Origin: Polaromonas sp. OV174
Lineage (GTDB): Bacteria > Pseudomonadota > Gammaproteobacteria > Burkholderiales > Burkholderiaceae_C
Direction of reading: 5' to 3'
Assembly (NCBI RefSeq): GCF_900112285.1
Contig: NZ_FOKZ01000013.1
Location: forward strand, 1-64,000
DNA: 64,000 bases
This document shows, piece after piece, positions 47,340 to 55,866 of the stretch; position 1 is the stretch's first letter; every line of letters starts with the position of its first letter. The notes under the pieces are model-generated. The model did not search any database, was not told where the DNA came from, and was given only the letters and a program-made list of their open reading frames with translations. A program made the position numbers and the translations under genes.

Positions 47340-47358
47340 CATTTTTCAAGAGGTTGAC

Positions 47359-48060
47359 ATGGAAGAGTTCATGACCGCAGGCTTTTGGCTTGCGGTTGGC
47401 CAGATCATCATGATTGACATCCTGCTGGGTGGCGACAACGCGGTGGTTATCGCGCTGGCCTGTCGCAACCTGCCGGACAAACAGCGTACCAAAGGCATTA
47501 TTTATGGGACTGCCGGCGCCATTATTTTGCGCGTGATCCTGATTGCCTTTGCCCTGGCCTTGCTGTCCGTTCCCTATTTGAAGATAGTCGGTGCCGTGCT
47601 GCTGCTCTGGATCGGTGTGAAGCTGCTGTTGCCCGAAGGCGACGACGATCACAATATCAGCTCCAGTGACAAGCTCTGGGGCGCCGTCAAGACCGTGATC
47701 ATTGCCGATCTGGTGATGAGCGTGGACAACGTGCTGGCGATCGCCGGCGCGGCCCAGGGCGCTCATCAGGACCATCAGCTGGCGCTGGTGATTTTCGGCC
47801 TGCTGGTGAGTATTCCCATCATTGTTGGCGGCAGCCAGCTGGTGCTCAAGCTGATGGAGCGTTTCCCTATCGTGATTACGCTGGGCGGCATGCTGCTGGG
47901 CTGGATTGCCGGTCAGATGGCTTATACCGACCCGGCCATCAAGGCGTATCTGCCTGAATCACCCGTGTGGGGCTATGTGGCGGCGGCAGCCGGCGCCCTG
48001 CTGGTGCTGGCGATGGGCAAGCTGATGCAAATGCGCAAGTCGCCCGGTCAGGCGACTTGA
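47359..48060 (+). CDS. TerC-family membrane protein (YjbE-like), copy 1
   Basis: This 233-residue integral membrane protein of the TerC family has about seven helices and the characteristic acidic pairs within them (IDILLGGDNAVVIALA; ADLVMSVDNVLAIAGA). Members export manganese or other metals, or help load metal into exported enzymes. It begins right after the sucD terminator with AAGAGG as ribosome site, so it has its own promoter or uses read-through. A second member is at 60080-60808. Confidence 0.9.
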   Translation: MEEFMTAGFWLAVGQIIMIDILLGGDNAVVIALACRNLPDKQRTKGIIYGTAGAIILRVILIAFALALLSVPYLKIVGAVLLLWIGVKLLLPEGDDDHNISSSDKLWGAVKTVIIADLVMSVDNVLAIAGAAQGAHQDHQLALVIFGLLVSIPIIVGGSQLVLKLMERFPIVITLGGMLLGWIAGQMAYTDPAIKAYLPESPVWGYVAAAAGALLVLAMGKLMQMRKSPGQAT

Positions 48061-48062
48061 TC

Positions 48063-48089
48063 TGCGGCGGCGCTTGGGAGGGCGCCGCA
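48063..48089. terminator. GC-rich hairpin after the TerC gene
   Basis: TGCGGCG (48063-48069) and CGCCGCA (48083-48089) form a 7-bp stem immediately after the stop codon. No T run follows, so it is only a possible terminator. The remaining 200 nt up to the PP2C gene hold no recognised gene. Confidence 0.4.
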
Positions 48090-48296
48090 TCCGCGAGCAA
48101 ACGGGGTGTTCAATTTATAGCGAAAGCTGGCTAAAGCGTGCAATAGTTGCTTGTTTAGCCGTTTTTCGTCTGTTAATGTTCAACCCTCAAATACTGGCAT
48201 GATCCCGTGGGCGCTCAAGCTGAAGAGTTTGAGAAAACCAGGTTTGCCGGGGTGAGCTACCCCTAAAGCAAATATAAAAAACAGAGCACCCACACC

Positions 48297-49082
48297 ATGA
48301 CCTACGAGATTTGCACGCAAACACACCTGGGTTTGTTGCGGGAAAACAATGAAGATGTTGTAGAGTTTGATGCCCTGTCAGGGCTGTGCATTCTTGCCGA
48401 CGGCATGGGTGGCTATAACGCGGGTGAAGTGGCCAGCGGCATGGCGGCGGCTTTCATCAAGTCGGAAATGGGGCGCTGGCTGGCCCAGGCCGGTCGGCAG
48501 GCCAGTTCCCGGGAAGTGCGCCGGGCCATGGAAATCTGTGTGGACAATGCCAACCACTCGATTTTTAATGCCGCTCATTCCAATCGCCAATATGCGGGCA
48601 TGGGCACCACCTTGGTGGTCGGTGTTTTTCAGGATGGCCGGCTGATGCTGGGCCATATCGGGGATTCGCGCTGCTACCGCCTGCGAGGCCGGGAATTTCA
48701 GCAAATCACCAAGGATCATTCCCTGCTGCAAGAGCAGCTTGATGCTGGCTTGATTACACCCCAGCAAGCGCAAGTTTCATTAAACAAAAACCTGGTCACG
48801 CGCGCCTTGGGGGTGGAAGACACGGTGCTGCTGGAAGTCAACGAGTACCGCGTCGATGCCGGCGATCTCTACCTGATGTGCTCGGACGGCCTCTCGGACA
48901 TGATCAGCGACGCGAGCATCGCGGCGATCTTGTTGCATCCCACGCCGCTGGAGCATAAAGCCCTGATGCTGGTCGCGGCGGCCAACGAAAGCGGCGGACG
49001 CGATAACATTTCCGTATTGCTGGCGCAGGCGACAGAGGACTCGGCCAAACGGGGTTTGCTGTCCAGAATGCTGGGAAAATAG
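48297..49082 (+). CDS. PP2C-type serine/threonine protein phosphatase
   Basis: This 261-residue metal-dependent phosphatase has the PP2C aspartate motifs: LADGMGGYNAGEVAS, GHIGDSRCYRL, CSDGLSDM and GGRDNISV. It should dephosphorylate Ser/Thr-phosphorylated proteins. It is followed by an FHA protein (phosphothreonine reader) and a metallo-beta-lactamase-fold phosphodiesterase, a signalling trio. No Ser/Thr kinase is encoded in the window. Related PP2C-FHA pairs occur near type VI secretion or pilus genes; here a pilin gene follows. Confidence 0.93.
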   Translation: MTYEICTQTHLGLLRENNEDVVEFDALSGLCILADGMGGYNAGEVASGMAAAFIKSEMGRWLAQAGRQASSREVRRAMEICVDNANHSIFNAAHSNRQYAGMGTTLVVGVFQDGRLMLGHIGDSRCYRLRGREFQQITKDHSLLQEQLDAGLITPQQAQVSLNKNLVTRALGVEDTVLLEVNEYRVDAGDLYLMCSDGLSDMISDASIAAILLHPTPLEHKALMLVAAANESGGRDNISVLLAQATEDSAKRGLLSRMLGK

Positions 49083-49122
49083 CGCCTTGATTGAAACATT
49101 AAAAAATACACAGGAGTCGGCC

Positions 49123-49737
49123 ATGCCGAAAATGATCGTCTCTATTGACGAGGTCGTGATCAAGGAAGTCCAGTTGACGAAAGACCGGACATCCCTGGGC
49201 CGCCGACCTTATAACGATATCGTCATCGACAACCTCGCTGTCAGTGGCGAGCATGCAGTTTTGCGAATGTCCGGCGGCGAGGTGCACATTGAAGACCTCA
49301 ATAGCACCAATGGCACTTACGTCAATGGCAAGGCTGTCAAAAAGCAGTTGTTGCGGGACGGCGACGTCGTTGAAATTGGCAAGTACAAGATTCAGTATGC
49401 CAACGAGGTCGAGCAGCCCGACGTCAGCAGGCTTGCCTCGGCTGGTGCTCCGTTGGCCGCTGCGGCTGCAGGCGCAGCCGGGGCCTCCATCAGAGTCATG
49501 TCGGGTAGCGCCACCGGTCGTGAGGTGGCGCTGGTCAAGGTCGTCACCACCATTGGCAAGCCCGGCGTGGCGGTGGCAGCCATCACCAAGAGGCCGCAGA
49601 GCTTTGTCATCGCCCATGTGGAGGGGACCAGCCAGCCCACGCTCAATGGCATGGCGGTGGGCACCGAGCCGGCATTGCTGAAAAACGGCGATCTAATTGA
49701 GTTGGCCGGAACGCAGATGCAGTTCGTGCAACTCTGA
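49123..49737 (+). CDS. FHA-domain protein
   Basis: This 204-residue cytosolic protein has an N-terminal forkhead-associated domain (SLGRRPYNDIVIDNLAVSG; LNSTNGTYVNGK) that binds phosphothreonine peptides. After an Ala-rich linker, residues about 125-204 look like a second, degenerate FHA module (TTIGKPGVAVAAITKRP; QPTLNGMAVG) that lacks the usual Arg-Ser-His set. The ATG at 49123 follows AGGAG and replaces a longer frame. It probably presents phosphorylated partners to the PP2C phosphatase 40 nt upstream. Confidence 0.9.
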   Translation: MPKMIVSIDEVVIKEVQLTKDRTSLGRRPYNDIVIDNLAVSGEHAVLRMSGGEVHIEDLNSTNGTYVNGKAVKKQLLRDGDVVEIGKYKIQYANEVEQPDVSRLASAGAPLAAAAAGAAGASIRVMSGSATGREVALVKVVTTIGKPGVAVAAITKRPQSFVIAHVEGTSQPTLNGMAVGTEPALLKNGDLIELAGTQMQFVQL

Positions 49738-49799
49738 GCAAGGCACCAAACTTACTCTAACCGCCCGTCAAGGGCTTGCACGGCCTACCGGAAAACCGC

Positions 49800-50591
49800 A
49801 TGAAAGTTCGTGTACTAGGCTGTTCGGGAACCATTGCCAGGGACTGTCGCAGCACGTCTTTTTTAGTCGATCACGATGTGCTGGTGGATGCCGGCACCGG
49901 TGTCGGTGATCTCACGCTCGATGAAATGGCCGGCATTGACCATGTCCTGCTGACCCATTCGCATCTGGACCATGTGGCCGCGCTGCCGCTGATGGTGGAC
50001 GCGATTGCCAACCGGCGCCGCACCCCACTGCAGGTGCATGCCCTGCAGGCCACGATCGATGCGCTGAAGGCGCATATTTTTAACAACGTCATCTGGCCGG
50101 ATTTTTCGGCCATCCCCACACCGGCCTCGCCGTTTATCCGGTTTCATGCACTGGATGTGGGGCAAACCCTGGTGCTGGCCGGCAAGCTGGTGGAGGTGCT
50201 GCCTGCCGTGCATACCGTGCCGGCGGTCGGTTACGCCGTCAGTGCCGGCCAGGCCTATTGGGTTTTTACCGGCGATACCGAGCACAATCCGGCCTTGTGG
50301 GAGCGCATCAACCAGATGGACGTGGCCATGCTGGTGATCGAAACCGCTTTTAGCAATCGGGAGCGAGAGCTGGCCAAACGCAGCCGACATTTGTCGCCGC
50401 ACGCGCTGGCCGACGAACTTGGCAGCGTTGGGTCAGGCAAAAATTACCCCATCTACATTACTCACACCAAGCCCGCCGAGACCGAACTGATCATGGCGGA
50501 GATACGGTGCTTTGACCAGCAGCATGGCGTGGGATCTGCGCCCTCGCACGACATCCGGTGGCTGCGGGCCGGCCAGGAGTTTGAGCTATGA
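49800..50591 (+). CDS. Metallo-beta-lactamase-fold hydrolase (class II cyclic-nucleotide PDE-like)
   Basis: This 263-residue protein has the metal-binding THSHLDHVAALP motif and the later histidines and aspartate (HTVPAVGY, FTGDTEHNP, THTKP) of the metallo-beta-lactamase fold. Its overall pattern recalls class II 3',5'-cyclic nucleotide phosphodiesterases, so cAMP or cGMP hydrolysis is a reasonable guess. It lies 62 nt after the FHA gene on the same strand. The ATG at 49800 is preceded by GGAAA. Immediately after its stop lies a decayed ATPase fragment. Confidence 0.82.
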   Translation: MKVRVLGCSGTIARDCRSTSFLVDHDVLVDAGTGVGDLTLDEMAGIDHVLLTHSHLDHVAALPLMVDAIANRRRTPLQVHALQATIDALKAHIFNNVIWPDFSAIPTPASPFIRFHALDVGQTLVLAGKLVEVLPAVHTVPAVGYAVSAGQAYWVFTGDTEHNPALWERINQMDVAMLVIETAFSNRERELAKRSRHLSPHALADELGSVGSGKNYPIYITHTKPAETELIMAEIRCFDQQHGVGSAPSHDIRWLRAGQEFEL

Positions 50592-50597
50592 CCATAG

Positions 50598-50804
50598 ACG
50601 CACCCGGACAGCGTCGCGCCGCTTGATCTGCAAGGCGAGTTTTTCAGTTCGCAGCGGCTGCCGCCACGGGAGCACACCCGCGTCGCCGAACTGTTCTCCA
50701 GCGCCGTCAGCAGCGGCATGCGAACCCTGAAGATGGACCGCATGGAACAAGTGCTGATGGAACTGACAGATTTGAAAATGCCCAGGTTCGTCTGCATCAA
50801 GTGA
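50598..50804 (+). pseudogene. C-terminal remnant of a GspE/PilB-type ATPase
   Basis: A 68-codon open stretch without a start codon ends at TGA 50804. Its translation (LDLQGEFFSSQRLPPREHTR; AVSSGMRTLKMDRMEQVLME; MPRFVCIK) resembles the end of GspE/PulE/PilB-family secretion ATPases, whose last segment typically reads GMRTLxxDGxxKVLxGxT. The first roughly 500 codons are missing, so an internal deletion fused the remnant to the end of the metallo-hydrolase gene. Identification rests on short similarity from memory. Confidence 0.5.
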
Positions 50805-50909
50805 CAAAAATGTCCGGTATTTTTGGGTTGAGTGTCAAAAAAAGTAAATTTACCGCTGTAGTTGTGCGTCAAGTCACATCTTGATAGGCCAAATATCGCT
50901 GCAAAGACC

Positions 50910-50925
50910 TGGCACGCAAGCTGCT
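50910..50925 (+). promoter_or_regulatory. Candidate sigma-54 promoter of the pilin gene
   Basis: TGGCACGCAAGCTGCT matches the sigma-54 consensus TGGCACG-N4-TTGCW except one base, with the invariant GG and GC at correct spacing. It ends 37 nt before the pilin ATG. Many type IV pilin genes are RpoN-dependent. Confidence 0.72.
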
Positions 50926-50962
50926 GTAGTTGCTGGCAAGTTTTTTTAACAAGGAGTTTTTC

Positions 50963-51493
50963 ATGAAGCGTTCCATGCAAATGGCCCAAAAGGGTTTCAC
51001 CCTGATCGAGTTGATGATCGTCGTGGCGATCATTGGTATTTTGGCGGCGGTGGCCTTGCCAGCATACAAAGACTACACGGTGAAAGCCCGCATGTCTGAA
51101 GTGGTGCTGGCCGCATCGCAGTGTCGAACCACAATCAGCGAGGCAGTCCAAACGATGAATAAAGATGCCATAGGTAAGCCAAATGAATGGGGCTGTGAAG
51201 CTAATACTTCCAAATCCTCTACTGCCAATCCGACAAAAATGGTGCTTTCGGTTGCCACAGATGGTAATGGCATCGTTACCGTGACGCCTGATCCGGCTGC
51301 CTTGGGTGTGACATTTGACCCAACGAAGGATTATTTCACATTGGCTCCTTTCTATAACAAAGCAGGCACAGTGACAGCTATTGATCTTTCCGCAGCGGAC
51401 AAAGATCAAGGCGTGCAAATTTCTGAATGGAAATGCAAGCCTTCAGCTACTGCTGTTGCTATTCAGAAATATCTGCCTGGCTCGTGCAAGTGA
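50963..51493 (+). CDS. pilA: Type IV major pilin
   Basis: This 176-residue prepilin has a short positively charged leader cleaved after Gly11 ([20 protein letters not shown]), giving an N-methylphenylalanine-type helix with the conserved Glu5. The C-terminal globular domain contains four cysteines, two of them near the end (EWKCKPS, GSCK), likely forming the disulfide loops. The ATG follows AAGGAG and is under a candidate sigma-54 promoter. An intrinsic terminator follows. Base composition looks lower in GC than in surrounding genes, as often for surface pilins exchanged between strains. Downstream genes look like modification enzymes. Confidence 0.95.
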   Translation: MKRSMQMAQKGFTLIELMIVVAIIGILAAVALPAYKDYTVKARMSEVVLAASQCRTTISEAVQTMNKDAIGKPNEWGCEANTSKSSTANPTKMVLSVATDGNGIVTVTPDPAALGVTFDPTKDYFTLAPFYNKAGTVTAIDLSAADKDQGVQISEWKCKPSATAVAIQKYLPGSCK

Positions 51494-51523
51494 TACAAGC
51501 ATAAGTATCTGAATACTTAGGAT

Positions 51524-51550
51524 AAAAAAGGGAGCTCAGCTCCCTTTTTT
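51524..51550 (+). terminator. Rho-independent terminator after pilA
   Basis: GGGAGC (51530-51535) pairs with GCTCCC (51539-51544), preceded by A6 and followed by T6. It lies about 35 nt after the pilin stop. Confidence 0.9.
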
Positions 51551-51706
51551 ATTACATTTTCCAGCAACGATTAATAGATGAATATTTTGTCTGGAAGCAA
51601 GCCGATTTGATTAGCAAATGGATTGCCATGGAATGGTGTGCCCTCCTCTTGTCTAGACTGCGTGTGATGGGTTTTTCAATGAGCATTCGCTCTTGTCCGC
51701 TGGATC

Positions 51707-53437
51707 ATGCCAAGTCGTAACAGGCGTATGATTTTTTGGTTTCCGTGGTTGTTGCTGCTGCTGTTATGGCTGCCCAACTTGCTGCTTGTTGACGGCGGGA
51801 CCGAGGTGCAGCGCATACATTTTTTTGAAACCGTCACGTTGGGGCTGATGTTCTGGCTGACGTGGTTTGCCTTGGTGGGCCACTTATGGTTGGCGCTGCT
51901 ATTGGCGTTGCCTGCGGCATTGCTGTGGCCGCTGGAAATGTGGGCGCGCATTGAATACGACACGGCGATTTCGTCTCATTTGGTCGGCTTGGCTGCGGAA
52001 ACCAACTGGGCTGAGAGTGCTAATTTTTTCAGCACCTACAGCCCCAGCCTGGCATTGCCATTCATGCTCTGGCTGCCCTTGTATGTTGTGGGAATCTGGC
52101 GTGCATGGCGGTGGAAACTCCGCTGGACGCACCGCTCACGCGGGTGGTGCTTGGTCATTTTGCTACCAGTGCTGCTGATGATTTACACCTCACTCAGCCT
52201 GCATGGAGCGAGTGCAAGCGACCTCAAGGGGAAACCCTTGGATGATGAAAGGCTTTCCAGCTGGGGGCTGCAATGGGTCGATGTTTTTCCGGTGAACCTG
52301 CTTGTATCGTTCGAGCATTACCAGCGGCAGCAAGGCAGGCTGCAAGCGGTACGGGAGGCCATAGGGCAGCAATCTGTCGGGGCCACCCAAGCGGCCACGA
52401 AACATGAGCCCGAGGTGGTCGTACTGATTATTGGTGAGTCGGCAACTGCCACGCGCTGGGGGCTTCTAGGCTATCCACGCGAAACGACACCGCGCCTAGC
52501 AAAGCTGGCTGGGCTTGCCGCCTTTTCCGATGTCGTGGCCTTGTCTACCGCCACGCGCACGGCCGTGCCGGGGGTGTTGTCACGCAAACCTGTGCTGTCA
52601 TCTGACGGGCGTCTGGATTTGAAAGCTGAACCTTCGCTGATCAAAGCCTTTTCCGAAATCGGCTACCAAACGCACTGGCTGTCAAACCAGTCGCCGCTCG
52701 GTCAGCATGACACGTCTATCAGTGTGTATGCCCGCGAAGCGGGAGATGTGCGCTTTTTGAATCCTTCTTCCTACGCAAACCGAAGCAGCTACGATGAAAT
52801 ACTGCTGCCTCCCTTGCGCTCCATCATGTCCCAGCCTGGACGGCATTTGGTGGTTATGCATTTGTTGGGCAGTCATTTTGACTATTCGCTTCGATACCCG
52901 GACGCATATGATCGGTTCAAACCTTCGCTCAAGTCACCAGGCACGGTGCTGCCAGAGAGCATGGAGTATCGGGAACGGGTGGACAACAGCTACGACAACA
53001 CTTTGTTGTACACCGACCATGTATTGGCTGAGATTCTCGCTGCTGTTCAAAAGCGCGGCGGCGCCTCAGTCGCGGCTTATTTTTCCGACCATGGCACTGA
53101 TCCCGCTGGAGGAGCTTGTCCATCGAAAGGTGCCAGCCGACGAGGAGAGGCCACTTTTCGGGTGCCCGCCTTTGTCTGGCTCAGTGAAGAAATGCGAGCG
53201 CAGCACGTGATGCAGTGGACGCAACTGCAAGCACATGCGCAAGAGCCTTACATGACCCGTGCGATGTTTTCAACGCTGCTGGAGCTGACGGGAATTGACC
53301 TCACGGGTGGTACGCCGTCTGAAAGTTTTTTGCGTCGCCCCGATCTGAAGTCGATCCCGCGTTATGTTGCTAACGCTAGTGCCAAGTTGGTTGATTTTGA
53401 TGCGGCGGTGAAACGAAATGCATGTTTTATCTCGTAG
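51707..53437 (+). CDS. Phosphoethanolamine transferase-like sulfatase-fold membrane protein
   Basis: This 576-residue protein has about five N-terminal membrane helices (residues 8-165) and a periplasmic alkaline phosphatase/sulfatase-fold domain. Motifs of the EptA/CptA phosphoethanolamine transferases are present: the nucleophile region IIGESATATRWGLLGYPRET, HLLGSHFDYSLRYP, and the metal-binding FSDHG. The nucleophile position, Thr in EptA (GET), is Ser here (GES), as in CptA. Such enzymes move phosphoethanolamine from phosphatidylethanolamine to lipid A or, in Neisseria PptA, to pilin. The location just after pilA suggests pilin as acceptor (inference). The start is uncertain; ATG 51728 is an alternative. 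Confidence 0.82.
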   Translation: MPSRNRRMIFWFPWLLLLLLWLPNLLLVDGGTEVQRIHFFETVTLGLMFWLTWFALVGHLWLALLLALPAALLWPLEMWARIEYDTAISSHLVGLAAETNWAESANFFSTYSPSLALPFMLWLPLYVVGIWRAWRWKLRWTHRSRGWCLVILLPVLLMIYTSLSLHGASASDLKGKPLDDERLSSWGLQWVDVFPVNLLVSFEHYQRQQGRLQAVREAIGQQSVGATQAATKHEPEVVVLIIGESATATRWGLLGYPRETTPRLAKLAGLAAFSDVVALSTATRTAVPGVLSRKPVLSSDGRLDLKAEPSLIKAFSEIGYQTHWLSNQSPLGQHDTSISVYAREAGDVRFLNPSSYANRSSYDEILLPPLRSIMSQPGRHLVVMHLLGSHFDYSLRYPDAYDRFKPSLKSPGTVLPESMEYRERVDNSYDNTLLYTDHVLAEILAAVQKRGGASVAAYFSDHGTDPAGGACPSKGASRRGEATFRVPAFVWLSEEMRAQHVMQWTQLQAHAQEPYMTRAMFSTLLELTGIDLTGGTPSESFLRRPDLKSIPRYVANASAKLVDFDAAVKRNACFIS

Positions 53438-53483
53438 AACTAATTTTGATCGACGTGTGATTCGAATTTTTATAGACATTTTT

Positions 53484-54161
53484 ATGACGATCTCTGTGTC
53501 ATCGGTGCCGGGCGTTCAAGCCCGGGATAAAGGTCATGTGAGAGACGTGCTGCTGTTATTGAGCTTTTTCATCTCTGGCTGCAGCGCTCTCATTTACCAA
53601 GTGAGCTGGCAACGAGCACTCTACGCAGTGATTGGGGTGGACATGGATTCCATCACCATCATCGTGTCGGTTTTCATGCTGGGCATAGGCATAGGGGGAA
53701 TGCTGGGCGGCTGGTTGTCCGATCGCTATCCACAGCGGCGGCTGCGGCTGTATGGCTGGATAGAGTTGTCAGTTGCCCTCTATGGTGGCCTCAGTCTGTG
53801 GTTGCTGCAGAGGCTAGAAGTTCTGCTGGCGAGCGGTCCTTGGAGTGCCAGTGGTGTGGCCAGCGCCGTGGCCTGTTTTGTCTTTCTGGCGATCCCCACC
53901 GTTCTGATGGGGATCACGCTGCCGCTGCTGACCATGGCTTTCAACGAGCGCAGCGGCAATATTGGCGTGTCGGTTGGCACGCTGTATTTCATCAACACGC
54001 TGGGCGCAGCCGCAGGGGCCGCGTTGGTGCCGTTCGTGTTGTTGCCCGTATTGACCTTGCCGCAAGTGGTCTGGACGGCGGTTGCAGGCAACGTGGCCGT
54101 GGTGGCTTGCGCGCTGCTGGCTGCGACCATGCTGGCCCCTGCCGTAAGAGCGCGCGCATGA
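53484..54161 (+). CDS. MFS-like membrane half of a split spermidine synthase-like protein
   Basis: This 225-residue protein has about six membrane helices (SALIYQVSWQRALY, a GIGIGGMLGGWLSDRYP loop typical of MFS-like folds) and resembles the N-terminal half of fused MFS/spermidine synthase proteins. Its TGA overlaps the next gene's ATG, so the fused protein seems to be encoded as two coupled chains. ATG 53484 is chosen; an ATG at 53418 inside the preceding gene would add 22 residues. No clear ribosome site is seen at either start. Function is unknown. Confidence 0.7.
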   Translation: MTISVSSVPGVQARDKGHVRDVLLLLSFFISGCSALIYQVSWQRALYAVIGVDMDSITIIVSVFMLGIGIGGMLGGWLSDRYPQRRLRLYGWIELSVALYGGLSLWLLQRLEVLLASGPWSASGVASAVACFVFLAIPTVLMGITLPLLTMAFNERSGNIGVSVGTLYFINTLGAAAGAALVPFVLLPVLTLPQVVWTAVAGNVAVVACALLAATMLAPAVRARA

Positions 54162-55675
54162 ACTACCCCGCCTTGCTGTCCTTTGTGTGCGGCTTTGCCA
54201 GCCTGAGTCTGGAAATTCTATGGGTGCGGCTGTACAGCTTTGCGAAGCTGTCCACGCCCGCGGCTTTTGGCTTTGTGCTGTTGGCCTATTTACTGGGCAT
54301 TGCGCTGGGTGCGCACGGTGGCGCACGCGCTTGTCGCCGCGCGCCGGGCGACGCACGGCTGTGGTATTACAGCATCGTGGCGCTACTGTTGTCGGCGCTG
54401 ACGTCGCTAGCGCTGCCAGCGTTGTTTGGCTGGATGACTGCCAATGGTCTGCAGAACCCGATATTGGACATTCTGACCATCGCGGTGGCATCAAGTGCGC
54501 TAGCGTTTGTGTTTCCCATTGCGCACCACCTTGGCACACGGCAATTGCTTGAAAGGCAGGGCCATCGTTTTGCACTGGTTTACACCTCGAACGTGACGGG
54601 TGCAGCCCTTGGCCCGCTGGTAACTGGCTACATATTGCTGGAGCACCTAAGTCTGCAGCAAAGTTTTTTGGTGATTTCGATCGCCCAACTGGCCGCAGCG
54701 ATATTTTTTGCCTTGGCAATTCGGGGCACACCACGGCGCATGGCCATGGCGGGCGCTGGAGTCGCACTGGCCGGCGTCGTCGCGCTGAGCGGTGCCGGGC
54801 TTGATCCACATGTGCTGGTGCAAAACTTGAACCAGACGGGTGAGCGAGCTACAAAGGTGATTGAAAACCGGCACGGCATCATCACGCTCTTTGAAGGTAA
54901 GAACGGTGACGATGCGGTGTATGGCGGCAATGTGTACGACGGACGCACCAATCTGAGCCCGGAGCGCAACACCAATGGCCTGCAACGTCCGCTGTTGATG
55001 GCGGCGTTGCAGCCGCAGCCAAGGCGAGTATTGATGGTGGGGCTGTCGATCGGCACCTGGCTTGCGTTGGTCAATGAATTTCCGGGCGTCGAGCAGGTGG
55101 ATGTGGTGGAAATCAACCCCGGCTATCTATCTGCGGCACAAGCCTACCCGCTGCAGGCGCGTGCGCTCAAAGACCCGCGCGTGAATGTCGTGGTGGATGA
55201 CGCACGGCGCTGGTTGCGCCACCAGCCTGAACGGCGCTACGACCTCATCATCATGAACACCACATGGCACTGGCGTTCCAGCATTAGCCTGCTGTTGTCA
55301 ACCGAATTCTTGCAGTTGATGAAGTCGCATATGACATTGGGGGCGGTTCTCTCGTTCAATGCCACCGGCTCGGGCGATGCCTTCTTGACGGCTAGCAAGG
55401 TGTTTGCGCACGCCTATCGCTATGGGAACTTTGTGTATGCAGCCGATTTTGATTTTCGGGGCCGCAAAGATACCGTTGCGTCGCGTGATTTGTACCGTGG
55501 TTTGCGCCTGTTCGATAAGCCGCTTTTTGCGTCTCCGTCGACGACCATCGACAGATTTTTGTTGCAACCATTTATCACTCTCGACACGGCACAACGCGCC
55601 TATGAACGGCCGTTTGAAGTCATCACGGATCACAACATGATCACGGAATTCAAATATGGTCGAACGCTTTACTGA
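54158..55675 (+). CDS. Membrane protein with C-terminal spermidine synthase-like domain
   Basis: This 505-residue protein has six N-terminal helices (about residues 1-210) and a C-terminal Rossmann methyltransferase/aminopropyltransferase-like domain (VLMVGLSIGTWLALVNEFPG; VDVVEINPGYLSAA; VVDDARRWLRHQ). The catalytic aspartate of spermidine synthase (in D-x-T/S-D-P) is replaced: the segment reads YDLIIMNTTWHW. The nucleotide loop is also degenerate (GLSIG instead of GGGDG). So classic spermidine synthesis is unlikely; transfer to another acceptor, perhaps in the pilin or envelope locus, is possible. It overlaps the MFS-half gene by 4 nt and lies between the phosphoethanolamine transferase-like gene and the PglL-like ligase. 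Confidence 0.75.
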   Translation: MNYPALLSFVCGFASLSLEILWVRLYSFAKLSTPAAFGFVLLAYLLGIALGAHGGARACRRAPGDARLWYYSIVALLLSALTSLALPALFGWMTANGLQNPILDILTIAVASSALAFVFPIAHHLGTRQLLERQGHRFALVYTSNVTGAALGPLVTGYILLEHLSLQQSFLVISIAQLAAAIFFALAIRGTPRRMAMAGAGVALAGVVALSGAGLDPHVLVQNLNQTGERATKVIENRHGIITLFEGKNGDDAVYGGNVYDGRTNLSPERNTNGLQRPLLMAALQPQPRRVLMVGLSIGTWLALVNEFPGVEQVDVVEINPGYLSAAQAYPLQARALKDPRVNVVVDDARRWLRHQPERRYDLIIMNTTWHWRSSISLLLSTEFLQLMKSHMTLGAVLSFNATGSGDAFLTASKVFAHAYRYGNFVYAADFDFRGRKDTVASRDLYRGLRLFDKPLFASPSTTIDRFLLQPFITLDTAQRAYERPFEVITDHNMITEFKYGRTLY

Positions 55676-55866
55676 CGACATTGGCACAAACGCCACACGA
55701 TTGTCGTTAAAAACTTGACTGCCCCGTTCCCGTTTGGAGTCATGGGTGTGCCAGGCGGCTTTTAACAAGGCCGTTGCGTACATGTCGATGTTTTTCCGTA
55801 GCTCTGCCCAATGCGAAAATTGCGTTGCCATGCCAACTTCTTTCGCCATCACCCGTCAGGCCGCCT

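Noticed and set aside
48109..48175. Possible eighth family B copy
   Set aside because: Only TTTATAGC and a GGCTAAAGCG-like stretch match; the core order is not kept.
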